Part shown: piece by piece, positions 35,260 through 44,075 of the stretch
Numbering within the stretch: the stretch's first letter is position 1
How the letters are laid out: the number at the start of each line of letters is the position of its first letter
Assembly: GCF_023242315.1 (NCBI RefSeq)
Contig: NZ_JALLIY010000021.1
Span: 62,001 to 126,000 of the forward strand
Source: Pseudomonas sp. MWU13-2105
GTDB taxonomy: Bacteria; Pseudomonadota; Gammaproteobacteria; Pseudomonadales; Pseudomonadaceae
Direction of reading: 5' to 3'
DNA length: 64,000 bases
Notes under the pieces: model-generated
The model's database searches: none
Told to the model about the DNA's origin: nothing
The model's input: the letters and a program-made list of their open reading frames with translations, nothing else
Made by a program: the position numbers and the translations under genes

Positions 35260-35652
35260 ATGAAGTTTGCCATTGCGCTGTTTTCCGCGCCCCACGCGCC
35301 CTCCTCCCGTCGCGCCCTGCTGTTCGCCCAGGCCGCGCTGGCCGGCGGGCACGAGATCGTGCGGCTGTTCTTTTACCAGGACGGCGTGCACAGCGCGTCG
35401 AACAGTCTGGTCACGCCCCAGGATGAGCAGGACCTGCCGCGGCAATGGGCGGATTTCGTTACAGAACACCAGCTCGACGGCGTGGTCTGCATCGCCGCAG
35501 CCCTGCGGCGCGGCGTGCTGAACGCCGAGGAAGCCCAGCGCTATCAGCGTTCGGCGGTCAATCTGGGCGCGCCCTGGGCCTTGTCCGGCCTGGGCCAGTT
35601 GCACGATGCGGTGCAAAGCGCCGATCGCTTGATCTGCTTTGGAGGGCCTTGA
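35260..35652 (+). CDS. tusD: Sulfurtransferase TusD
   Basis: A 130-residue DsrE-like subunit. The conserved sulfur-accepting cysteine is Cys77 in LDGVVCIAAALRRG. TusD receives persulfide sulfur from TusA and, within TusB2C2D2, passes it to TusE for 2-thiolation of wobble uridine in tRNA-Lys, Glu and Gln. The start at 35260 (MKFAIALF) is the usual TusD start; an in-frame ATG at 35230 adds residues with no homologous look. First gene of a tightly packed five-gene operon. Confidence 0.93.
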   Translation: MKFAIALFSAPHAPSSRRALLFAQAALAGGHEIVRLFFYQDGVHSASNSLVTPQDEQDLPRQWADFVTEHQLDGVVCIAAALRRGVLNAEEAQRYQRSAVNLGAPWALSGLGQLHDAVQSADRLICFGGP

Positions 35653-35653
35653 A

Positions 35654-36016
35654 ATGCCCAAGTCCCTGTTGATTATCAGCCGCCAGGCCCCCTGGTCCGG
35701 CCCGGCCGCCCGCGAGGCACTGGATATCGTGCTGGCCGGCGGTGCCTTCGACCTGCCCATCGGCCTGCTGTTCATGGACGACGGCGTGTTCCAACTGATG
35801 CCCGGGCAGAACGCCAAGGCCTTGCAACAGAAAGACCTGACCGCCAACCTCCAGGCCCTGTCGCTGTTCGGCATCGATGAACTGTACGCCTGCGCCGACA
35901 GCCTGGCCGACCGTGGGATTTTCCCGATCCAGGTCGCCGGCGAAGACCTCGAGGTGCTCACTGCCGAACAACTCAGTGCGCTTGTTAACCGTTATGACCA
36001 GGTGATCACCCTCTGA
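35654..36016 (+). CDS. tusC: Sulfurtransferase subunit TusC
   Basis: A 120-residue DsrF-like protein and structural subunit of the TusBCD complex. GGAGGG lies before the ATG at 35654. The fold begins PKSLLIISRQAPWSGPAARE and carries the GLLFMDDGVFQL strand typical of the family. It follows tusD by one base and overlaps tusB by one base. Confidence 0.92.
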   Translation: MPKSLLIISRQAPWSGPAAREALDIVLAGGAFDLPIGLLFMDDGVFQLMPGQNAKALQQKDLTANLQALSLFGIDELYACADSLADRGIFPIQVAGEDLEVLTAEQLSALVNRYDQVITL

Positions 36017-36315
36017 TGTCGACCTTGCATGTGTTGTCCCACTCCCCTTTTACCGACAGTCGCCTGGGCAGTTGCCTGCGCCTGCTGGGCAGCGAGGATG
36101 CGCTGCTGCTCTGCGGCGACGCGGTGCATGCCGTGCAACCGCGCAGCCTGCCGCTTGAAGCACTGGAAGAACGCGCCGACGAGCTGCGCCTGTTCCTCCT
36201 TGACGAAGACCTGCAAGCCCGTGGCCTGGAGTGCCCGACCTGGGCCACCAGCGTCGACTACCCGGCGTTCGTCGAACTGTCGATCCGTTACGACAAGGTC
36301 AATACCTGGCTATGA
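36016..36315 (+). CDS. tusB: Sulfurtransferase subunit TusB
   Basis: A 99-residue DsrH-like subunit, the third member of TusBCD. It starts STLHVLSHSPFTDSRLGSCL and has LLLCGDAVHAV, as in DsrH proteins. Its start shares a base with the tusC stop, and its stop overlaps the tusE start as ATGA. Confidence 0.9.
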   Translation: MSTLHVLSHSPFTDSRLGSCLRLLGSEDALLLCGDAVHAVQPRSLPLEALEERADELRLFLLDEDLQARGLECPTWATSVDYPAFVELSIRYDKVNTWL

Positions 36316-36647
36316 GCACGCTGACGGTGAACGGGCAAAGCATCGCCCTGGACAAGGACGGCTACCTGGTCGAACTGCGCGACTGGTCGCCGGAAGTCGC
36401 GGCCGCCCTGGCCGCGCGCGAGGCGCTGGAACTGAGCCCCGAGCACTGGGAAATCCTTGAACTGCTGCGCGGGTTCTACCGCGAGTTCGAACTCTCCCCC
36501 GCGACCCGTCCGCTGATCAAGTACGCCGCTTTGAAACTGGGTGCTGAAAAAGGCAACAGCCTGCACCTCAACCGCTTGTTCAAAGGCACTCCCGCCAAAC
36601 TCGCCGCCAAGCTGGCGGGCCTGCCCAAACCGACGAACTGCTTATGA
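36312..36647 (+). CDS. tusE: Sulfur relay protein TusE (DsrC-like)
   Basis: A 111-residue DsrC-like protein with the essential penultimate Cys110 at the C-terminus (PTNCL). The second Cys used by sulfite-reductase DsrC is not present, so this is the tRNA-thiolation form. TusE takes sulfur from TusD and delivers it to MnmA, whose gene is at 57745 in this window. Start and stop overlap neighbours as ATGA. Confidence 0.93.
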   Translation: MSTLTVNGQSIALDKDGYLVELRDWSPEVAAALAAREALELSPEHWEILELLRGFYREFELSPATRPLIKYAALKLGAEKGNSLHLNRLFKGTPAKLAAKLAGLPKPTNCL

Positions 36648-37645
36648 CCGAGTACACGCCGTTGATCATCGAAACGCCCGCCGAGCACCCGTTCGCCCAG
36701 TTCGTCCGCATCCTGGGCAAGGGCAAGCGTGGCGCCCGCAACCTGACCCGCGAAGAAGCCCGCGAGGCCATGGGCATGCTGCTGGACGGCAAGGTCGAGG
36801 ACACCCAGCTCGGTGCCTTCCTGATGCTGTTGCGCCACAAGGAAGAAAGCCCGGAGGAACTGGCCGGCTTCACCGAAGCCCTGCGCGAGCGCTTGCAGGC
36901 GCCCAAGCTGGCGATCGACCTGGACTGGCCAAGCTATGCCGGCAAGAAGCGTCACCTGCCCTGGTTCCTGCTGGCCGCCAAGTGCCTGGCGCAGAATGGC
37001 ATCAAGATCTTCATGCACGGCGGCGGCGCCCATACCGCCGGCCGTCTCTATACCGAGCAGTTGCTCGACACCCTGCGGATTCCGCTGTGCCGCAACTGGG
37101 CGGCCGTCGAGCAGGCCATCGGCCACGGCAACATCGCCTTTATGCCCCTGGGCGACTGGGCGCCGCCCTTGCAGCGGATGATCGACCTGCGCAATACCCT
37201 CGGCCTGCGCTCGCCAATCCATTCCCTGGCACGCCTGCTCAACCCACTGGGCGCCCGTTGCGGCCTGCAAAGCATCTTCCATCCCGGCTACCAGGCGGTG
37301 CACCGCGAAGCCAGCGGTTTGCTGGGCGACACGGTGATCGTGATCAAGGGCGACGGCGGTGAAATCGAAGTCAACCCGGACAGCGGCAGCCATCTCTATG
37401 GCACCACCGGCGGCGCAAGCTGGGACGAGGAATGGCCGGCATTGTCCGAGCAACGCCATGTGAAACCGGCGACCCTCGAGCCCGAACACCTCAAGGCGCT
37501 CTGGCGCGGTGAGGTCGAAGACAGCTATCCGCAACTGGCGCTGATCTCGACCATGGCCCTGGCCCTGCGCGGTCTTGGCACGCCCCGCGAACAGGCCTTC
37601 GAACAGGCCCGGCGCTACTGGGATGCGCGGGATAGATCGATCTGA
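36644..37645 (+). CDS. ybiB: YbiB-like glycosyl transferase-fold protein (TrpD2)
   Basis: A 333-residue homologue of anthranilate phosphoribosyltransferase, with the two-domain NP-II fold: helical N-terminus (ARNLTREEAREAMGMLLDGK) and a large domain with HGGGAHTAGRLY in place of the TrpD phosphate loop. E. coli YbiB binds nucleic acids and has no TrpD activity. It overlaps tusE by four bases, so it is translated with the sulfur-relay genes, suggesting a tRNA-related role. Confidence 0.85.
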   Translation: MTEYTPLIIETPAEHPFAQFVRILGKGKRGARNLTREEAREAMGMLLDGKVEDTQLGAFLMLLRHKEESPEELAGFTEALRERLQAPKLAIDLDWPSYAGKKRHLPWFLLAAKCLAQNGIKIFMHGGGAHTAGRLYTEQLLDTLRIPLCRNWAAVEQAIGHGNIAFMPLGDWAPPLQRMIDLRNTLGLRSPIHSLARLLNPLGARCGLQSIFHPGYQAVHREASGLLGDTVIVIKGDGGEIEVNPDSGSHLYGTTGGASWDEEWPALSEQRHVKPATLEPEHLKALWRGEVEDSYPQLALISTMALALRGLGTPREQAFEQARRYWDARDRSI

Positions 37646-37733
37646 TCGATAATTAACCCCCAGGGTTTGCGCTATTTTTTCGAACAAAGGCCTTTAGACT
37701 GGACTCCAATGCACACTTGCCGAGGAGTTTCCG

Positions 37734-38732
37734 ATGGGCCTTTTGATCGACGGCCGCTGGCATGACCAGTGGTACGAAAGCAGCAAAGACGGCGCCTTCC
37801 AGCGCGAACAGGCGCAACGCCGCAACTGGCTGACCGCCGACGGCAGGCCCGGCCCCAGCGGCGAAGGCGGCTTCAAGGCCGAAGCCGGACGTTATCACCT
37901 CTATGTGTCCCTGGCCTGTCCCTGGGCTCACCGCACCCTGATCCTGCGCAAGCTCAAGGGCCTGGAAAAGCTGATCGACGTGTCGGTGGTCAGTTGGTTG
38001 ATGCTGGAGAACGGTTGGACCTTCGACAAGGCCCATGGCTCCAGCGGCGACAAGCTCGATAACCAGGCCTTCATGCACCAGCGCTACACTGCCGATACCG
38101 CCGACTACACTGGCCGCGTGACCGTGCCGGTGTTGTGGGACAAACAGTTGCAACGCATCGTCAGCAATGAATCGTCGGAAATCATCCGGATGTTCAACAG
38201 TGCGTTCAATGGGCTTACCGGCAATCAACTGGATTTCTATCCCGAAGCCTTGCACCCGCGGATCGACAGCTGGAACGAGCGTATCTATCCGGCGGTGAAC
38301 AACGGGGTCTATCGGGCCGGGTTTGCCACTTCGCAGGGCGCTTATGAAGCAGCCTTCGATGATGTGTTCGGCGAGCTGGAGCAGTTGGAACGGCATCTGG
38401 AAGAGAACCGTTATCTGGCGGGGGAATACCTGACTGAAGCGGATGTGCGACTGTTCACCACGCTGATTCGTTTCGATGCGGTGTACTACGGGCATTTCAA
38501 ATGCAATCTGCGGCGGATTGCCGACTATCCGAATCTGTCGAACTGGCTGCGGGAGCTGTATCAATGGCCGGGCGTGGCCGAGACGGTGGATTTTGCCCAT
38601 ATCAAGGGGCACTACTACGCCAGTCACCGAACCATCAATCCGACAGGGATCGTGCCCAAGGGGCCGCAGCAGGATTTCATGGCCAAGCATGATCGCGAGC
38701 GATTGGCGGGACGTGGGGTGATGGGCGCGTGA
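37734..38732 (+). CDS. Glutathionyl-hydroquinone reductase (GST Xi)
   Basis: A 332-residue glutathione transferase of the Xi class. The active-site motif CPWAHR has catalytic Cys62. The C-terminal helical domain ends in the family-type tail with IKGHYYASHRTINPTGIVP. These enzymes reduce glutathionyl-hydroquinones using glutathione and protect against quinones. GAGGAG lies upstream. It stands alone before a REP pair. Confidence 0.92.
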   Translation: MGLLIDGRWHDQWYESSKDGAFQREQAQRRNWLTADGRPGPSGEGGFKAEAGRYHLYVSLACPWAHRTLILRKLKGLEKLIDVSVVSWLMLENGWTFDKAHGSSGDKLDNQAFMHQRYTADTADYTGRVTVPVLWDKQLQRIVSNESSEIIRMFNSAFNGLTGNQLDFYPEALHPRIDSWNERIYPAVNNGVYRAGFATSQGAYEAAFDDVFGELEQLERHLEENRYLAGEYLTEADVRLFTTLIRFDAVYYGHFKCNLRRIADYPNLSNWLRELYQWPGVAETVDFAHIKGHYYASHRTINPTGIVPKGPQQDFMAKHDRERLAGRGVMGA

Positions 38733-38783
38733 GGGCCAGAAGGCTTCGTTCAGTTAAGAAAGTCTGAAGCCGGACACGGTCTT

Positions 38784-38914
38784 GTGGCGAGCGGGCTTGC
38801 CCGCGCTCGGCTGCGAAGCAGTCGCAAAACCGCTCATCCCGGTCTGCCTGACAAGCCAGGTTCACAGGTTTTAGGGGCGCTTCGCGCCCCAACGCGGGCA
38901 AGCCCGCTCGCCAC
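38784..38914. repeat. REP pair with perfect 22-bp inverted arms
   Basis: The arm GTGGCGAGCGGGCTTGCCCG... (38784-38805) is repeated as its exact complement at 38893-38914. A smaller hairpin lies between (GGGGCGCTTCGCGCCCC, 38874-38890). The same arm sequence recurs at 49664-49800. Confidence 0.88.
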
Positions 38915-38987
38915 ATATCTCGGCCTGCCGTGAAAACAGTCTTAGCTGAACAGCGTTGGGGTTTACCCGCTCACCACAAAGACTCGA

Positions 38988-40382
38988 TCAAACCTGGGAT
39001 TGCGCGCCTTCGAACCAGGCCAGTTTCTCGCGCAACTGCACCACTTCACCGACAATCACCAGCGTCGGCGCATGCACTTCATGCTCCGCCACCAGTTGCG
39101 GCAAGTTGGCCAAGGTCCCGGTAAACACCCGCTGATTGGCCGTGGTGCCCTGCTGGATCAACGCCGCCGGCGTCTGTGCCGAACGACCATGGGCAATCAA
39201 CTGCTCACAGATCATCGGCAACCCGACCAGGCCCATGTAGAACACCAAGGTTTGCGCTGGCGCCACCAGATCCGCCCAGGGCAGGTCCGTGGAGCCATCC
39301 TTCAGGTGCCCGGTGACAAACCGCACCGACTGCGCGTAATCGCGATGGGTCAGTGGAATCCCGGCATAAGCCGAGCAACCGCTGGCCGCGGTGATCCCCG
39401 GCACTACCTGGAACGGAATGCCTTGGGCCGCCAGTTCCTCGATCTCTTCGCCGCCACGACCGAAGATAAACGGATCGCCGCCCTTCAGCCGCAACACGCG
39501 CTTGCCCTGTTTCGCCAGCTCGACCAATTGCTGGTTGATCTGGTCCTGGGGTACCGCGTGATCGGCGCGACGCTTGCCGACATAGATCCGGTCCGCATCG
39601 CGACGGCACAGTTCCAGAATCGCCGGTGCCACCAGGCGATCATACAGCACCACATCCGCCTGCTGCATCAGGCGCAGGGCGCGGAAGGTCAGCAAGTCCG
39701 GATCACCCGGGCCCGCGCCCACCAGATACACCTCACCTGGCGCATTCGGCGCCGCGCCATTGATTTTCTCCAGCAGCAGACGCTCGGCTTCAGCGCCCTG
39801 CCCGGCCAGTTGCCGGTCGGCAATCGGGCCCTGGAACACCTCTTCCCAAAACGCCCGGCGCTGTTGCACCCCCGGAAACAGGCCTTTGACCTGGGTCCGG
39901 AAACGCGCGGCCAAACCGGCCAGTTGACCATAGGTCGAGGGAATCCAGGTTTCCAGCTTGGCCCGGATCAAACGCGCCAGCACCGGCGCATCGCCGCCGC
40001 TGGAGACCGCGATGATCAACGGCGAACGGTCGACAATCGCCGGGAAGATCACGCTGCACAAGGCCGGCGCATCCACCACATTGACCGGCACGCAGCGCCG
40101 ATGGGCATCCGCCGAGACCTGGGCGTTGAGCGGCTCGTCGTCGGTAGCGGCAATGATCAGCCCGCAGCCGTCGAGATCCGACTCAAGGTAACCGCGCAAC
40201 AGCAACTCGCCACCGCTGCCGCTGACCAGCTCGCGCAGCTGACCCTCGATCTCGGGCGCAACAACCCGCAGCAGCGCGCCGGCATCGGCCAGCAGGCGGG
40301 ATTTGCGCAAGGCAATCTCGCCCCCACCGACTACCAGCACACGGCGGCCGCGCAGGTTGTGGAACAGCGGCAGAAATTCCAT
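38988..40382 (-). CDS. cysG: Siroheme synthase CysG
   Basis: A 464-residue trifunctional enzyme. The N-terminal part (GRRVLVVGGGEIALRKSRLL) is the NAD-dependent precorrin-2 dehydrogenase/ferrochelatase, and the C-terminal part from about residue 215 (VYLVGAGPGDPDLLTFRAL) is the SAM-dependent uroporphyrinogen methyltransferase. It makes sirohaem for sulfite and nitrite reductases. Its start abuts the serS stop with no gap, so the pair is co-transcribed. Confidence 0.95.
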   Translation of the reverse strand: MEFLPLFHNLRGRRVLVVGGGEIALRKSRLLADAGALLRVVAPEIEGQLRELVSGSGGELLLRGYLESDLDGCGLIIAATDDEPLNAQVSADAHRRCVPVNVVDAPALCSVIFPAIVDRSPLIIAVSSGGDAPVLARLIRAKLETWIPSTYGQLAGLAARFRTQVKGLFPGVQQRRAFWEEVFQGPIADRQLAGQGAEAERLLLEKINGAAPNAPGEVYLVGAGPGDPDLLTFRALRLMQQADVVLYDRLVAPAILELCRRDADRIYVGKRRADHAVPQDQINQQLVELAKQGKRVLRLKGGDPFIFGRGGEEIEELAAQGIPFQVVPGITAASGCSAYAGIPLTHRDYAQSVRFVTGHLKDGSTDLPWADLVAPAQTLVFYMGLVGLPMICEQLIAHGRSAQTPAALIQQGTTANQRVFTGTLANLPQLVAEHEVHAPTLVIVGEVVQLREKLAWFEGAQSQV

Positions 40383-41663
<1,281 letters not shown>

Positions 41664-41678
41664 GTCGGTTTCTCGTTA

Positions 41679-42053
41679 TCAGAGTTTGGTCAAGGACAGG
41701 CCGGCCCAGGTCGCGAGCAGCCCGCCGAATACGCTGAGGGCCGTATAGCCCAGGGCAACAAGCACCTGCCCGCTTTCCAGCAGGCGCACCGTATCCAGTG
41801 AAAAGGATGAAAATGTGGTCAGGCCGCCGACAAATCCCACGATCAAGCCGGCGCGAATCTCAACCGGAACCTCGGGGCGCAGCAAAAACAGGCCGTAGAG
41901 CACGCCAATCACCAGGCAGCCCACGATATTAACGGCCAATGTCGCGCTATAGAAGTGCCGAGGCCAATTGGCGTTGACCAGGTTACCCGCGGCGAAGCGC
42001 ACCAGGGTGCCGATAATCCCGGCGAAGGAGACGGCAAGGACGGTGCGGATCAA
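41679..42053 (-). CDS. crcB: Fluoride channel CrcB (Fluc)
   Basis: A 124-residue four-helix protein with the CrcB core motif GFVGGLTTFSSFSLDTV; the dimer forms a fluoride exporter. The start is TTG at 42051-42053, overlapping the rarA stop as TTGA; no ATG occurs near the beginning, so the TTG is accepted. No room exists for a fluoride riboswitch in front. Confidence 0.92.
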   Translation of the reverse strand: MIRTVLAVSFAGIIGTLVRFAAGNLVNANWPRHFYSATLAVNIVGCLVIGVLYGLFLLRPEVPVEIRAGLIVGFVGGLTTFSSFSLDTVRLLESGQVLVALGYTALSVFGGLLATWAGLSLTKL

Positions 42054-43375
42054 GGCTTTCTCCGTTGTCGCGGGCTGTTGCGGTCGAGGGCCGCGAGGTG
42101 GTTGAGCTTCTCGCCGATCTTCAATTCCAGCCCGCGTGGCACCGGCTGGTAGAACGGCTGGGGCGCCAGTTCCTCGGGGAAATAATCCTCGCCCGCCGCA
42201 TAGGCGTCAGGCTCGTCATGGGCGTAGCGGTATTCATCGCCGTAGCCCAGTTGTTTCATCAACTTGGTCGGTGCATTGCGCAGATGCAGCGGCACTTCCA
42301 GCGAACCATGCTCGGCGGCGCTGCGCATGGCGGCCTTGAAGCCCATGTAGACGGCGTTGCTTTTCGGCGCGCAAGCCAGGTAGGTGATGGCCTGGGCCAC
42401 CGCCAATTCGCCTTCGGGGCTGCCGAGCCGCTCCTGCACATCCCAGGCCGCCAGGCACAGGCTCAAGGCCCGGGGGTCGGCGTTGCCGATGTCCTCGCTG
42501 GCCATGCGCACCACCCGGCGGGCCAGGTAAAGCGGATCGCAGCCACCGTCGAGCATCCGCGCGAACCAGTACAAGGCCGCATCGGGATTGGAGCCGCGCA
42601 CCGACTTGTGCAAGGCGGAAATCTGATCGTAGAACGCCTCGCCGCCCTTGTCGAAACGCCGCCGGGTATCACCCAGCAGGCTTTGCAGCAGCTCGACGCC
42701 GATTTCCTCGCCGTCTTCGGCCAGGTCCGAAGCGTTTTCCAGCAGGTTGAGCAGGCGTCGGCCATCGCCGTCGGCCGCCGACAGCAGCATCTTGAAGCCT
42801 TCCTCGCCCAGGCTCAGCCGGCGCTTGCCGAGGCCGCGCTCTTCGCTCAAGGCGCGCTGCACCAGCTTGTTCAGCGCCGCCTCGTCGAGGCTTTTCAGCA
42901 CATAGACCCGCGCCCGCGAGAGCAAGGCGTTGTTCAGTTCGAACGAGGGGTTTTCAGTGGTGGCGCCGATAAAGATCAGCGTGCCGTCTTCCACATAGGG
43001 CAGGAACGCATCCTGCTGGGACTTGTTGAAGCGGTGCACTTCGTCGACGAACAGGATGGTGCGCTTGCCGTATTGCCCGGCCTGCTGCTTGGCGACTTCC
43101 ACCGCCTGGCGGATCTCCTTGACCCCGGCCAATACCGCCGAAACGGTTTCGAAGTGGGCGTCCGAGACTTCCGCCAGCAGCCGCGCCAGGGTGGTCTTGC
43201 CCACGCCCGGCGGGCCCCAGAAGATCATCGAATGCAGCGCGCCCTGCTCCAGGGCTTCGCGCAATGGCTTGCCACGAGCCAGCAGGTGCTCCTGGCCGAC
43301 GTACTCATCCAGGTTGGTCGCGCGTAAACGGGCGGCCAGTGGCTGGGCAATCGGGGCACGGCTGAACAGGTCCAT
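42050..43375 (-). CDS. rarA: Replication-associated recombination protein RarA (MgsA)
   Basis: A 441-residue AAA+ ATPase. Walker A is GPPGVGKTTLA near residues 54-64 and Walker B is ILFVDEVHRF. It acts at stalled replication forks with SSB. It lies between lolA and crcB in a minus-strand series, with a four-base overlap to crcB. Confidence 0.94.
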   Translation of the reverse strand: MDLFSRAPIAQPLAARLRATNLDEYVGQEHLLARGKPLREALEQGALHSMIFWGPPGVGKTTLARLLAEVSDAHFETVSAVLAGVKEIRQAVEVAKQQAGQYGKRTILFVDEVHRFNKSQQDAFLPYVEDGTLIFIGATTENPSFELNNALLSRARVYVLKSLDEAALNKLVQRALSEERGLGKRRLSLGEEGFKMLLSAADGDGRRLLNLLENASDLAEDGEEIGVELLQSLLGDTRRRFDKGGEAFYDQISALHKSVRGSNPDAALYWFARMLDGGCDPLYLARRVVRMASEDIGNADPRALSLCLAAWDVQERLGSPEGELAVAQAITYLACAPKSNAVYMGFKAAMRSAAEHGSLEVPLHLRNAPTKLMKQLGYGDEYRYAHDEPDAYAAGEDYFPEELAPQPFYQPVPRGLELKIGEKLNHLAALDRNSPRQRRKP

Positions 43376-43394
43376 GGCGGGCGTCTGAAACCTC

Positions 43395-44018
43395 TTATTC
43401 CTGGATCACGTCCGCACCCTTGGGGATGTCGAACTTGAACTTGGCGGCATCGATGGGTTCATTGGCCTTGACCCCGGTAAACAGCAGGTTGGTGCGCTGG
43501 CCGACGCTGTCGACCAGTTGCATGTCATTGATCAGGCCGTTGCGGAACGACAGGCGCAGGCTGTCGAACAGGGTGTCCTTGGTTTTCGGCTTGAGGACGA
43601 AGTCGACCACCCCGCCGGCTTCCTTGGCACTGATATCGAAACTTTCGCTGATCTTGGAGACATCACCGGACAGCAACAGGGCCGGGGTCTGGGTCAGGCG
43701 CAGGTCGAGCTTCTTGATGGTGACCTGTTCCAGGTCCGGGTCCCAGAGCGTGACCTTCTGGCCGTCGGAGATCATGGTCTGCTCCTGCGGCGCATCGGTA
43801 TGCCAGTAGAACAGGCCCGGGCGCTTGAGGCTCATCTCGCCGGCGGTTTCCTGCAACTGGGTACCGCTGCCGTCCAGGGTCAACTGCGAGAAACGCGCGG
43901 TCAGGGTCTGGGACTTTTCGAGCAACTGGGTCAAACGTGCCACGTCCTTCGGATCGGCGTGGGCCGACAGCGTGGTCAGGGCCAGAACCGGCAGCAACAG
44001 CATGCGGATAAAACGCAT
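43395..44018 (-). CDS. lolA: Outer-membrane lipoprotein carrier LolA
   Basis: A 207-residue periplasmic chaperone that carries lipoproteins from LolCDE to LolB. The signal peptide (MRFIRMLLLPVLALTTLSAHA) is cleaved near residue 21. GAGG lies six bases before the ATG at 44018; an in-frame ATG four codons earlier is less well placed. It serves the lipoproteins predicted elsewhere in the window. Confidence 0.93.
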   Translation of the reverse strand: MRFIRMLLLPVLALTTLSAHADPKDVARLTQLLEKSQTLTARFSQLTLDGSGTQLQETAGEMSLKRPGLFYWHTDAPQEQTMISDGQKVTLWDPDLEQVTIKKLDLRLTQTPALLLSGDVSKISESFDISAKEAGGVVDFVLKPKTKDTLFDSLRLSFRNGLINDMQLVDSVGQRTNLLFTGVKANEPIDAAKFKFDIPKGADVIQE

Positions 44019-44075
44019 GGGAATCCTCATTGAACTCGTTGAAAAGGCGCGCCGCGTGAACCCACGCGGCACGGA

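Noticed and set aside
42050..42060. Fluoride riboswitch for crcB
   Set aside because: crcB overlaps rarA and leaves no room for an aptamer.
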